A DNA stretch of 64,000 nt from Lewinellaceae bacterium (GTDB taxonomy: Bacteria > Bacteroidota > Bacteroidia > Chitinophagales > Saprospiraceae), in NCBI GenBank assembly GCA_024644235.1, contig JAHELJ010000005.1:46134-110133 (forward strand), read 5' to 3'. A program made the translations under genes and the position numbers. Each line of letters starts with the position of its first letter. The stretch's first letter is position 1. Shown piece by piece: positions 43,961 to 53,019 of the stretch. Under the pieces are notes generated by a model. It was given only the letters and a program-made list of their open reading frames with translations, had not been told where the DNA came from and did not search any database.

Positions 43961-45112
43961 CTATATGTCGCTGTGTTTTTGTAGTAATGCAGCAACGTCA
44001 TCATGTCCCTGTTCCAAGGCATAATGAAGCGCAGTATGGCCAGCCTTGCTTTTTAGGGAAGGATCGGCCCCACTTTCTAATAAGAGTCTGACCGTGTCCA
44101 GGTGCCCTCGAAAGGCCGCTTCACGTAGGGGCAGACCGTCTTTTTGCACTCCATCTAAGTGGTCTGGATATTTACTGAGATAGGTGACCAGTTTTTCATT
44201 CATACCGAACTCTGCGTAATCTTCCGGTGATAAGGTAGTGTGCTGCAATAGTTTTTGAAAGGAATCTTCCTGATCGCCAGAGTATGCCCAGTGGATTGGC
44301 AAACTGTTCCATTGGCCATCTCTAATCTTGCAGCTCGCACCACTGACAATCAGGTGCCTCAACATAGCGATGCTACCCCGGTAAGACACTACGTGTAAGG
44401 CAGTATGGCCTCGATGTGATAGGGAATCAATGTTAAATCCCTGAGTGAGCATGTGATCTACTACTGCAAACTGGTCGCACAACGCAGCGGCTATGAAGGC
44501 AAGCACGATCTCATCCTGTGCAGTCAGTGTTCGATCGAAGGGCTCTGGGAAATGTGCGGGACCAGATATCGAATCAGGGAGCTGAATCCACTTATTGATG
44601 TGTTCGAGACTTCCTGCAGCAGCTGCAAAAACAACATTATCAGTCCGGGCGCCATTACTGATCAGTACTGAAGCAGTTTGTGGATACCAGAATTCCAATG
44701 CTGTGGCTAGAGGCAGACCATCTCCATTTAAACCATCCACCCTTGCGCCCTTATCAATAAACATTTGGGTAAGCTTGGCCTGAAGTCCTTTTTGATACGG
44801 ATGAATGCTACTTACGAGCCCCACCAGAGCTGTAGAACCTGCATTTCCGCCATAAAAACTGGCGGTTGCATGAGGGTCTGCTCCTTTATCAAACAACAGA
44901 GAGGCTATTTCCAATATGTTGTCAGGTGTTTTTTGAAAAGAATCATCTACACCATTGGCTGCAACATAATGTAATAAGGAAGCTCTATGACCTTCTAATT
45001 CTACTGTTTCAGTAGCGAGAAAGGGATGCTCTTTGAGCAGCTGGATCAGTTTGGATTTATCTCCTTGGATAATAGCCAATACTGCCTTCCGGAAAAGCTC
45101 TGAATTAGCCAT
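43961..45112 (-). CDS. Ankyrin repeat protein
   Basis: 383-residue soluble protein, no signal peptide, made largely of ankyrin repeats (about eight). Clear units: SHRGHTALHVVSYRGSIAMLRHLIVSGASC, KDGLPLREAAFRGHLDTVRLLLESGADPS and KSKAGHTALHYALEQGHDDVAALLQ. N-terminal repeats are more degenerate. Ankyrin repeats mediate protein binding; the partner is unknown. Its start overlaps the prfA stop by 8 nt, so it is cotranslated with release factor 1, an odd pairing. Confidence 0.88.
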   Translation of the reverse strand: MANSELFRKAVLAIIQGDKSKLIQLLKEHPFLATETVELEGHRASLLHYVAANGVDDSFQKTPDNILEIASLLFDKGADPHATASFYGGNAGSTALVGLVSSIHPYQKGLQAKLTQMFIDKGARVDGLNGDGLPLATALEFWYPQTASVLISNGARTDNVVFAAAAGSLEHINKWIQLPDSISGPAHFPEPFDRTLTAQDEIVLAFIAAALCDQFAVVDHMLTQGFNIDSLSHRGHTALHVVSYRGSIAMLRHLIVSGASCKIRDGQWNSLPIHWAYSGDQEDSFQKLLQHTTLSPEDYAEFGMNEKLVTYLSKYPDHLDGVQKDGLPLREAAFRGHLDTVRLLLESGADPSLKSKAGHTALHYALEQGHDDVAALLQKHSDI

Positions 45113-46178
45113 CCATTACCTCGCCTTTCATTTTCTCGGCATTTTCAGCCATCTGAAGTGACTCAAGTATTTCTTCGAGGTTTCCTTCCATCACCTTATC
45201 GAGACTGTAGAGCGTGAGATTTATTCGATGATCAGTGACACGATTTTGGGGATAGTTGTAAGTTCTGATCTTATCAGAGCGGTCTCCGCTACCTACCAAG
45301 GATCTGCGTTTTTGAGCCTGCTCGGATTCGTACTGTGTTTTTTGCGTTTGAAATATTTTCTGATACAGGCGCTGGATGGCAATCTCTCTATTCTTAATCT
45401 GAGACCGCCCATCTGTGCTTTCAGCCACAATACCTGTTGGTAAGTGAGTAAATCGCACCCCTGATTCCGTTTTGTTAACATGTTGTCCTCCGGCACCACT
45501 CGAACGAAAAGTGTCTACTTTTAGATCGGCCTTTTTGATATTGACGTCATCCATCTCTAGTTTTGGCATCACAACGACAGTCGCAGCCGAAGTATGAACC
45601 CGGCCCTGTGATTCCGTTTTAGGTACCCGCTGCACCCGGTGAGCACCGGATTCAAATTTGAGTTTACCAAAGACCTGTCGACCGGTCACTTCAAGTACAA
45701 TCTTGTTGTATCCACCCACAGAGCCCTCATTTACTGAAATCACCTCCTCTGTCCAGCCTTGTTTTTCAAAATACTTTGAATACATCCGGTAGAGATCTCC
45801 GGCAAAAATACTTGCCTCATCTCCTCCTGTGCCTGAACGAATCTCGAAGATCACATCCTTCGAATCTTCAGGGTCCTTCGGTATCAGTAAAATCCTGATC
45901 TTTTCCTCCATTTCCGCCAACCTTGGCTCGAGCTGATCAAGCTCAAGCTGAGCCATTTCCTTCATTTCCGGGTCAGGCTCGCTCAGCATTTCACGAGCCG
46001 TTTCTATATTGCCAAGAAGTTCCTTGTATTCATAATATTCCGTTACGATCTCTTGAAGATCTTTGTATTCCTTATTAAGGCCGGCATAGCGGTCGAGATC
46101 GGCGATCACCTCAGGATCGGCTAGCTGTTCTTCGATACGCTTAAAATGAGCTTCTATTTCAGCTAATTTTTCTAACAT
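45105..46178 (-). CDS. prfA: Peptide chain release factor 1
   Basis: Recognises UAA/UAG and releases the finished protein. 357 residues. Conserved core: EIRSGTGGDEASIFAGDLYRMY, codon-recognition segment HRVQRVPKTESQGRVHTSA with the P-x-T tripeptide (PKT) typical of RF1, and catalytic GGQ in SSGAGGQHVNKTES. C-terminal RTYNYPQNRVTDHRI is standard. Followed with an 8-nt overlap by the ankyrin gene. Confidence 0.97.
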   Translation of the reverse strand: MLEKLAEIEAHFKRIEEQLADPEVIADLDRYAGLNKEYKDLQEIVTEYYEYKELLGNIETAREMLSEPDPEMKEMAQLELDQLEPRLAEMEEKIRILLIPKDPEDSKDVIFEIRSGTGGDEASIFAGDLYRMYSKYFEKQGWTEEVISVNEGSVGGYNKIVLEVTGRQVFGKLKFESGAHRVQRVPKTESQGRVHTSAATVVVMPKLEMDDVNIKKADLKVDTFRSSGAGGQHVNKTESGVRFTHLPTGIVAESTDGRSQIKNREIAIQRLYQKIFQTQKTQYESEQAQKRRSLVGSGDRSDKIRTYNYPQNRVTDHRINLTLYSLDKVMEGNLEEILESLQMAENAEKMKGEVMDG

Positions 46179-46280
46179 GGTACATCTTCAAAGACGAAGT
46201 ACTTCAGGCCAGCAAAGGAAAGAAAAAAAGATAAATCCGGCACCGGGGATCAGCGCGGAATCAGAGTGAAGTAAAAGAAC

Positions 46281-46517
46281 TTAATCGAACTTTATCTTCT
46301 CCTTAATGGATTGGATGAATTCAGGAGTGACTTTTGGACGCACAACATTGTTACGCACAAAGTCTCTAAAGCTGCGCTCTTTATTCAAAAGAGCACGATA
46401 CTCGGGATTTGAATCTACTGTTCGCATCACCTCATCCTGGGCTTCTTGCGATAGTGCATTATCAAGCATCAAATCCACTTTTTGTCTGAACTGTTGGTAA
46501 TTGTTTGGAGCACGCAT
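46281..46517 (-). CDS. Small anti-sigma-like protein without zinc ligands
   Basis: 78-residue soluble protein with no cysteines. The pattern MLDNALSQEAQDEVMRTVDSNPEYRALLNKERSFRDFVRNNV resembles ZAS-type anti-sigma domains, in which the matching part reads LDGELSPEEEQEVRAHLEHCPEC-. Here the zinc His and both Cys are absent (SNPEY in place of HCPEC). It follows the ECF sigma factor gene by 79 nt on the same strand, the usual place for an anti-sigma factor. Assignment rests on local similarity and position. Confidence 0.6.
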   Translation of the reverse strand: MRAPNNYQQFRQKVDLMLDNALSQEAQDEVMRTVDSNPEYRALLNKERSFRDFVRNNVVRPKVTPEFIQSIKEKIKFD

Positions 46518-46596
46518 TACTCAGGGTTTTTATCAAAATTTCAAAATCCAAAGTCAATAGGGTGCATGATTATCGAGGCAACTAAAAATAAGAAAC

Positions 46597-47202
46597 TTAT
46601 TCACTTTCATCATCCTTCGGTCGGCTTCGCTTGTCCTTGAATCCAAGCGATTCCGCATATTTTTTAAGTTTCTCCTTGAGCATGTTGCGGGCACGATGTA
46701 ATCGTGAGCGCACGGTACCTATCGGAATATCTATAATCTTAGAAATTTCCTCGTAGGTGAATCCTTCTACATCACAAAGAAGTATTACCGTTCTGAAGTC
46801 AATGGGCAGCGCATTAATTGCCACCGTGACTTCATCACCCAATAAGTTCTCAAATATCTCTTCGCGTAGGTCTTGATATTCGGCTATACTAGACTCATCT
46901 TGGTCTTGATACCCGATGAACTCCTCGAAATCAACCTTTGCCGGTCTTCTACTTTTCTTCCGGTATTGGTTGATATAAGCGTTCTTCAGAATCTTAAACA
47001 ACCAGGCCTTCGCATTCGTTCCCTCAACGTAAGAATGTATGGCCCGATAAGCTTTCAGGAAGGTTTCTTGTACCAAATCCTTGGCATCCTCCTCATTATA
47101 GGTAAGGTGGTATGCAAATGTGGTCAAGGCATCTATATGGGGTAAAAGCTCTCGTTCAAAAAGCAGGTCACCACTACTTGGATGCTGTCGTTTTTCCGTC
47201 AT
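46597..47202 (-). CDS. ECF-type RNA polymerase sigma factor
   Basis: 201-residue sigma-70 family protein of the extracytoplasmic-function group. Region 2: FAYHLTYNEEDAKDLVQETFLKAYRAI and AWLFKILKNAYINQYRK; region 4: AINALPIDFRTVILLCDVEGFTYEEISKIIDIPIGTVRSRLHRAR (helix-turn-helix). A highly charged tail (DKRSRPKDDESE) follows. The sequence is close to the conserved RpoE/SigW-like factor present in most Bacteroidota. The small anti-sigma-like gene downstream is its probable regulator. Confidence 0.93.
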   Translation of the reverse strand: MTEKRQHPSSGDLLFERELLPHIDALTTFAYHLTYNEEDAKDLVQETFLKAYRAIHSYVEGTNAKAWLFKILKNAYINQYRKKSRRPAKVDFEEFIGYQDQDESSIAEYQDLREEIFENLLGDEVTVAINALPIDFRTVILLCDVEGFTYEEISKIIDIPIGTVRSRLHRARNMLKEKLKKYAESLGFKDKRSRPKDDESE

Positions 47203-47269
47203 CGCGCGGCTAAAATAGAGGATTCAGCACGAAATAAGGCAATTTCTATATCACTAACGGACTGAGGAT

Positions 47270-47926
47270 CTAAGCTTCTTCTGGTGTGACATCGATCAGG
47301 TGATCACTACTGATCACGATGACACGGTCTTCTTTTTCCGGCTTTAGTTTGTAAACTCCGGTAAATGTTCCAAATGCCGGCAAGATTGCTTGTCGGCTCC
47401 CAAAATAAAAACAAGGTAGCGTGATGCTTTGTCGGCTTTGTCCATACAACTTGACACCAGGATGAAGATGACCGGCAATATTATAATCAGCAGAGCCCTC
47501 CAGGGGCTTGTGGGTAAGTAGAAAAGGTCCGATTTTCAAATTTTCATACACATCAATCTTATTATCAGCATATAACTTGGAGTCTAGTGAATCATGATTA
47601 CCCAAAATCAGATCGAATTGTACTGCTGCAAAAGTTTGTCGCAGCTCTGAAAAGACCCTCCAGTCACTATTGTAATCGCTATGAAAAAGATCACCCAATA
47701 TCAGCAAGCGCTCAGGCTGAAACTGCAACAATGTACTAGAGAGCCTCTCGAAGTTGTCCATCGATGCATGGCTGGGTAAAGAGATGCCGGCCTTGATAAA
47801 ATGCTGAATTTTGCCCAGATGGAGATCAGTCACCATAAGCGAGTTGTTTTTCGGCCAATAAACTGCCCGGTAAGGATGTAATACCAGAAGTTCCCTGGCT
47901 ACTGTGATCTCAATGACATCGAGCAT
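47270..47926 (-). CDS. pdeM: Ligase-associated DNA damage response endonuclease PdeM
   Basis: 218-residue calcineurin-like metallophosphoesterase. Metal-binding motifs: VTDLHLGK (D-x-H), LGDLFHSD (GDxxH), LGNHDSLD (GNHD) and AGHLHPGVK (GHxH). Proteins of this type sit next to Lhr-type helicases and are annotated PdeM in the ligase-associated DNA repair cluster. Here it is 6 nt downstream of exactly such a helicase, so they form a two-gene operon. The usual ATP-dependent ligase and MBL-fold exonuclease are not adjacent. Confidence 0.88.
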   Translation of the reverse strand: MLDVIEITVARELLVLHPYRAVYWPKNNSLMVTDLHLGKIQHFIKAGISLPSHASMDNFERLSSTLLQFQPERLLILGDLFHSDYNSDWRVFSELRQTFAAVQFDLILGNHDSLDSKLYADNKIDVYENLKIGPFLLTHKPLEGSADYNIAGHLHPGVKLYGQSRQSITLPCFYFGSRQAILPAFGTFTGVYKLKPEKEDRVIVISSDHLIDVTPEEA

Positions 47927-47932
47927 GTAAGG

Positions 47933-50383
47933 TCAATCAATTATTAGTTTCATCCTGGCAATACGTTCTTTCAACTGCTCCGAGCTCAATCTTTCACGCA
48001 ATTGATCTACCATGATTGGAAACCCAAAAGGTGTTGCGGTCTCAGGCCTTTTTAGAATAATCTTTTGCTTGCTAATTCGGTCTAAAGCCACCCTCAGTCG
48101 TGCTTCCTCAAGTTGAAAAATCATTGCCTCATCGAAGGCCTGCAAGTATAGTAAATTGTTAGGATCATAATCATTGAACACATCAAACAGCAACCCGGAA
48201 GAAGAGCGGAGATGGCGCTCTTTTTTATACTTTCCGGGAAATCCCCGAAAAATTAATCCGGCAATGGATGCTATGTCCCGAAATCTCTTGCGGGCCATTT
48301 GGGCAGAATTCACACTTGCTAAGATGTCCTCCTGCAATCCACTGGTCCGAAACAGATCTGTCTCAAGAGCTTGTTCGATAGGTATCGGCTTGTCAGCCAG
48401 CAGCTCGAAACCATAATCGTTCATCGCTATTGAAAAGGTTAGCGGCTTCAGTTTACCGAGCCGATAGGACAGAAGAGCTCCCATGCCCTCATGTACAAAT
48501 CGACCTTCGAAAGGAAACATCAGCAAATGATAACCATCTCGATCTCTTAGGTATTCAATTAAGAACTCCTCCTCAGTTGGTATGTGTGACTGTTCCTGCT
48601 GATACGATAGTATCTCATCGAGGGCCATAATCTCACTATCCTGATTAGCACCTGAAGTGTAACTATCGAGCTTGAACCGGATCATTGCTGACAACTGGGA
48701 GGATAAAGGCATCCTTCCACCCTGCCATGAAGGGGTCTTGCCGGTTTTTGAATTAGCTCGTTTGACAAAGGCATTCATATCTTTTATCCGCACTAATTCC
48801 AGACTCCTGCCAGCAAACCAAAAATGCTCGCCGGGCCGGAGTTTACTAAGAAATGTTTCTTCAATGTTCCCCAGTTTTTTCCCGTTGAGATACCGTACCT
48901 GCAACGAATGATCGCCCACAATGGTACCTATACTAAGCCGATGCCTGGTGGCAATTCGCTTATTGATCACGCGGTATTTTCCCGTTCGATCCCTGCCGAG
49001 CTTATGGTATTCTTCGTAAGCTTCCAGGCTACCTCCCGATCTCGTAAAGTCCAGAATTTGGCTCCATTCCTCGTCATTTACCGAAGCATAGGAAAAGGTA
49101 GACCTGACTTCCTCTAATATTGCATCCTCATGAAATCCCTCCGAAACAGCAAGAGTCATTAAATATTGACTGAGCACATCAAAACTTCGGACAAAAGGGA
49201 TGCGGTCCTCAACTATGTTGCGACGGATGGCCTCTTTGAGAGCAGCCCCCTCCACAATTTCTAAGGAATGTGTAGGAAGAAAATAGATCTTGCTCCTGGC
49301 TCCCGGTTGATGCCCGCTGCGACCAGCCCGCTGCACAAAACGGGCGACGCCTTTAGGACTTCCAATCTGGATGATCGTCTCTACCGGCCTGAAGTCAACC
49401 CCAAGATCAAGACTGGAAGTGCAGATTACTGCTTTAATATGTTCATCATGAAGCGCATCTTCTACCCAATCCCGAATCTCCCTGCTGATCGATCCATGAT
49501 GCATAGCCACTAACCCGGCAAGTTCCGGTGCCACATCCATCAATTTCTGATACCAGATCTCACACTGACCCCTGGTATTGGTAAAGATCAGCGTCGATCT
49601 GCTACGTTGAATAATCGGGATCACTTTTTCAATCAACCGGATTCCCAGATGCCCTGCCCAAGGATAGGTTTCGATATCATCGGGGATAATGGTTTCAATA
49701 TCGATCTCCTTCTTTACATCGGATCTCACGGTTATCAATGATTGATTTTTCCTCCTCTTCCAATTGCCAAATAATACACTCATCGCTTCTTCCATATTAC
49801 CTATGGTTGCAGAGATACCCCAAATCTGAAGTTGGGGACACATCACCTTAAAGCGACTTAGGGCCAACTCCATAAGCACACCCCTTTTTGAGCCCATCAG
49901 CTCATGCCATTCATCCACTACTACTGTTTTCAGGTTTCTGAAAAAAGCAGGATAACCTTTGGTAGCTAGCAGAATATGCACGCTTTCCGGTGTGGTGATC
50001 AGAATCTGAGGAGGATTATGCAACTGAGACTTTCGCACAGCTGTTGAGGTATCACCCGATCTGATTTCAATCCTCCAGTCCAGCCCCAGTCCATCAATAG
50101 CCCTTTTACCGGCATCTCGAATTTCTTTGGTCAGGGCTCGGATAGGAGTGATCCATATTGCTTGTAGTCCCTCGCAGCTTTCATGCTTTAAACCTTGCAA
50201 TAAGATGGGAATTAGGAGAGAATAGGTTTTACCACTTCCCGTCGGGGCATTCACTACGCCGGATCTACCTTTCAGATAATGGCTCCATGCATCCAGTTGA
50301 AAAGGGAATGGAATCCAACCCTGGCGATCAAACCAGGTTTTTGCGATATCAATTTGTTTAAAAAACTCCTTGTCTCTTGACAT
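47933..50383 (-). CDS. Ligase-associated DNA damage response DEXH-box helicase (Lhr-like)
   Basis: 816-residue superfamily 2 helicase. Walker A APTGSGKTYS at about 46-55, motif II VVDEWHEL (DEWH), motif III GISATIG, motif IV LIFTNTRGQCEIWYQ, motif V TSSLDLGVDF and motif VI QRAGRSGHQPG. The Lhr-core C-terminal half contains GEHFWFAGRSLELVRI and the LMFPFEGRFVHEGMG segment typical of the group. It unwinds DNA/RNA-DNA in the putative repair cluster with PdeM. Only pdeM accompanies it here. Confidence 0.92.
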   Translation of the reverse strand: MSRDKEFFKQIDIAKTWFDRQGWIPFPFQLDAWSHYLKGRSGVVNAPTGSGKTYSLLIPILLQGLKHESCEGLQAIWITPIRALTKEIRDAGKRAIDGLGLDWRIEIRSGDTSTAVRKSQLHNPPQILITTPESVHILLATKGYPAFFRNLKTVVVDEWHELMGSKRGVLMELALSRFKVMCPQLQIWGISATIGNMEEAMSVLFGNWKRRKNQSLITVRSDVKKEIDIETIIPDDIETYPWAGHLGIRLIEKVIPIIQRSRSTLIFTNTRGQCEIWYQKLMDVAPELAGLVAMHHGSISREIRDWVEDALHDEHIKAVICTSSLDLGVDFRPVETIIQIGSPKGVARFVQRAGRSGHQPGARSKIYFLPTHSLEIVEGAALKEAIRRNIVEDRIPFVRSFDVLSQYLMTLAVSEGFHEDAILEEVRSTFSYASVNDEEWSQILDFTRSGGSLEAYEEYHKLGRDRTGKYRVINKRIATRHRLSIGTIVGDHSLQVRYLNGKKLGNIEETFLSKLRPGEHFWFAGRSLELVRIKDMNAFVKRANSKTGKTPSWQGGRMPLSSQLSAMIRFKLDSYTSGANQDSEIMALDEILSYQQEQSHIPTEEEFLIEYLRDRDGYHLLMFPFEGRFVHEGMGALLSYRLGKLKPLTFSIAMNDYGFELLADKPIPIEQALETDLFRTSGLQEDILASVNSAQMARKRFRDIASIAGLIFRGFPGKYKKERHLRSSSGLLFDVFNDYDPNNLLYLQAFDEAMIFQLEEARLRVALDRISKQKIILKRPETATPFGFPIMVDQLRERLSSEQLKERIARMKLIID

Positions 50384-50449
50384 TAGTTCGCGGGAATCAA
50401 ATTAGGTAACTTAGTATGAAGGGAATTTATTTGAACGAGTTTGTTTCAC

Positions 50450-51403
50450 ATGAAGAAATTGAATTTCTTTTTATTGGTGATTATTTGGGTGCAAAGTTAT
50501 AGTCAAACCTCCAACCCCATCGAACTGGGGAAAGTTAATTGACTGCGGGATTTTCAAGCCAGTCTAATAGAATCTCAGAAGCAATCCAAACCAATACTCA
50601 TTCTATTTCAAGAAGTACCTGGCTGTATGACTTGCCAGAGGTATGGAGAAGAGGTTCTCAGTCATCCGCTGATCGTGGAGGCCATAGAAACATTATTTGT
50701 GCCATTAGCCATCTTCAACAATAAGAGAGGTAGAGATGCCAAGGTGCTTCAGATGTATCAGGAACCTAGTTGGAATAACCCGGTGCTGCGCATCGTGGAT
50801 GCAGAAGGCGAAAGCATCTTGCCAAGATATGCAGGGGAGTATTCTCCCGGAGCCGTCGTCAGCTTTCTAGTAGATGCTCTGCGACTTATGGGGACACCGG
50901 TACCGCAATACCTGTCCCTTTTGAGAGAAGAGTTGTCCAGTCGTGACCATTTGTCAAGCGCTACCATAGGGATGTTTTGTTTTTGGACAGGTGAAAAGGT
51001 TTTTGGTGGTATTCAGGGTATCGTTGACACTGAGGTGGGATTTATGCAAAGCAGGGAAGTTGTCAGAGTTCAATATGATCCGAAACAGGTCTCATTAGAG
51101 GAAATCATAGAAAAGGGTTCAAGTGCTGATTGTGCAGATGAAATATTTCTGGAAAAAGATCAACAGAAACTTCTTCAGAGTAAGATATCGATCAATCGAG
51201 TAAAACAACTCGGTGAATTCATACCGGATAAGACTCCTAAATATTACCTGTCGCGGACACATTTTGCGTCAGTTCCGATGAGTCCTATTCAGCGCCTGAA
51301 AGCAAACTATTTGCTTGGTAGTGGGAGATCACCTGAATCCGTTCTCTCTCCGTTACAGAATCAAATGGCAAATTACATCGCTACTCAACCGCAAATAGAA
51401 TAG
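50450..51403 (+). pseudogene. Thioredoxin-MsrA fusion gene broken by an in-frame TGA
   Basis: From ATG 50450 the frame gives a signal peptide (MKKLNFFLLVIIWVQSYS), then QTSNPIELGKVN and a TGA at 50540-50542. The same frame then continues without another stop: LRDFQASLIESQKQSKPILI and LFQEVPGCMTCQRYGEEVL, a thioredoxin-like domain with CMTC, followed by an MsrA-like domain (SSATIGMFCFWTGEKVF with the Cys before Phe-Trp; FMQSREVVRVQYDPKQVSLEEI). The codon before LRDF would suit Trp (TGG), so a single G-to-A change explains the stop. The rest of the gene looks intact and uncorrupted, so the change is recent or a sequencing error. An internal ATG at 50627 would drop the export signal and part of the fold. 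Confidence 0.7.
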
Positions 51404-51478
51404 AGCAGTTTAATTCAGTGTGCTGAATGGCACAGGGAATATTTTAAGTTGAAAACGAAATTATTAACTCCTTAGAAG

Positions 51479-52360
51479 CTACCCGATCTTCTGTATCATT
51501 GGATTAAATGCCTTTGAAGCTACAAGTACCTTATCATATGGGCGGAGGTCCTTGGCAATTTCTTTATCTACAACGACTTTAATTAATTGATTTCCTACCA
51601 ATATTGAAATTAGATAAACGACATCTTCTTTGGAAATTTCTATTACTTCCCCAATAAATTGAAACTTTCCCCTCAAGTGTTTTTTGGAAAATAATTCAAG
51701 GGGAGTTCCTCGTTGGAATATTTTTCCATTTTTGATAAATAATATTTCATCAGACATTTTGAATATTTCACTGACATCATGACTTACCAGAATAGTCGTC
51801 AGATGGTATTGCTCATGTACTTTCAATATGTAATCCTGAAGCCGCAAGCGCATCTGGTGGTCGATAGCAGAAAGAGGTTCATCAAGTAAGAGTAGTTTGG
51901 GTTTTCTGACCAGTGCCCTGGTTAGTGCTACCCTTTGTTTTTGGCCCCCAGAGAGCGTCTCAGGTTTACGGTGTTGAAGATCTCCAAGAGCACTGATTTC
52001 AATTAGTTCTTCTACAATCGATTTATTTTGTCCCCGGACTAAAGCATATTCCAAGTTCTTACGAACAGTCATGTTAGGAAATAGTGCGTAGTCTTGAAAT
52101 ACGTATCCGATACCGCGGTCTTGTGGCCGAAAGAAGATATTTTTTTCACGATCGTACCAAACCTCGCCGGAAACTTCAATCCTGCCAGTATCCGGTTTCA
52201 TTAACCCTGCCAGCATGCGTAAGATTGAAGTCTTTCCCGCACCAGACTCGCCATATAGAGTAATTAATTCTCCCGCTTTTAGGGTGCATTCAACTTCCAA
52301 AGGCATAACTCCGCCAGGAGCCGACAACTTTTTCTCCAATGAAAAATTAATTACTTCCAT
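51479..52360 (-). CDS. modC: Molybdate ABC transporter ATP-binding protein
   Basis: 293-residue ABC ATPase powering molybdate (or tungstate) uptake. Walker A LYGESGAGKTSILR, Q-loop in GYVFQDYALFPNMTV, signature TLSGGQKQRVAL, Walker B LLLLDEPLSAID, and switch His in ILVSHDVSE. The C-terminal 70 residues form one TOBE/Mop-like domain (FIGEVIEISKEDVVYLISILVG; KVLVASKAFNP). Last gene of the operon modA-mop-modB-modC; overlaps modB by 10 nt. Confidence 0.92.
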   Translation of the reverse strand: MEVINFSLEKKLSAPGGVMPLEVECTLKAGELITLYGESGAGKTSILRMLAGLMKPDTGRIEVSGEVWYDREKNIFFRPQDRGIGYVFQDYALFPNMTVRKNLEYALVRGQNKSIVEELIEISALGDLQHRKPETLSGGQKQRVALTRALVRKPKLLLLDEPLSAIDHQMRLRLQDYILKVHEQYHLTTILVSHDVSEIFKMSDEILFIKNGKIFQRGTPLELFSKKHLRGKFQFIGEVIEISKEDVVYLISILVGNQLIKVVVDKEIAKDLRPYDKVLVASKAFNPMIQKIG

Positions 52361-53019
52361 TTTCTGAGATAACCGCCATTCACTAAGAATACTGCAAGCA
52401 GGATTAGAAATGATACGACAAAAAGAAACAATGAATATTTGTTTGCGTTAGCGTAATTCAGCGCTTCCACTTGATCGTATATTGCTATGGAGGCAACCCG
52501 GGTCTCATGGGGAATATTGCCACCTATCATCAAGATCACACCGAATTCACCGATTGTGTGAGCAAAAGCTAGAACGATGCCAGTCACTAGAGAAGGTTTA
52601 ATATTTGGCAAAAGCACTCGAAACAATGTTGTCCATCTCGATTTGCCAAGCACAAAAGAAGCTTCCGATAGTGATTGAGGTAAATTCCGAATACCAGATT
52701 GTATGGGGTGAATCATGAAGGGCATGCTGTAAATGATCGAACCCAAAACGATCCCTTCAAATGAAAAGACAAGTCGAAAACCAAGGATTTTTTCAAGGAA
52801 ACTGCCAAAAGCATAAGAGGGACTGAAGGCCACCAAGAGGTAAAAACCAATTACTGTTGGAGGTAGTACCAAGGGCATACTAACCAAGGTTTCGATCACA
52901 GGTTTCCAGCGACTTTTGGTGCTGGCCAACCAGAAAGACAAAGGTATGCTGAGCACCAGCAAAATGATTGTTGTGATGGTCGCTAACTTAAAAGTCAGTA
53001 TGATTGGTGACCAATCCAT
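52351..53019 (-). CDS. modB: Molybdate ABC transporter permease
   Basis: 222-residue inner-membrane permease with five or six hydrophobic helices and the EAA loop (SLSEASFVLGKSRWTTLFRVLLPNIKPSLVTG in pieces) that docks to ModC. FAHTIGEFGVILMIGGNIPHETR is a ModB signature. Start overlaps the stop of the Mop gene by 1 nt (TAATG). Confidence 0.93.
   Translation of the reverse strand: MDWSPIILTFKLATITTIILLVLSIPLSFWLASTKSRWKPVIETLVSMPLVLPPTVIGFYLLVAFSPSYAFGSFLEKILGFRLVFSFEGIVLGSIIYSMPFMIHPIQSGIRNLPQSLSEASFVLGKSRWTTLFRVLLPNIKPSLVTGIVLAFAHTIGEFGVILMIGGNIPHETRVASIAIYDQVEALNYANANKYSLFLFVVSFLILLAVFLVNGGYLRKWK

Noticed and set aside
43961..45112. Ankyrin proteins as eukaryote-directed effectors
   Set aside because: No secretion signal, no toxin or effector neighbours, and one is embedded with prfA; ankyrin repeats are common in free-living bacteria.
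50540..50542. Selenocysteine at the in-frame TGA
   Set aside because: The redox motif (CMTC) lies 29 codons further on and is encoded by ordinary Cys codons; the interrupted position suits Trp. The local hairpin is only 5 bp.
50540..50542. Genetic code with TGA read as Trp
   Set aside because: TGA is the normal stop of several intact genes here, for example RNase E/G, dnaJ and modA, and Trp is encoded by TGG throughout.
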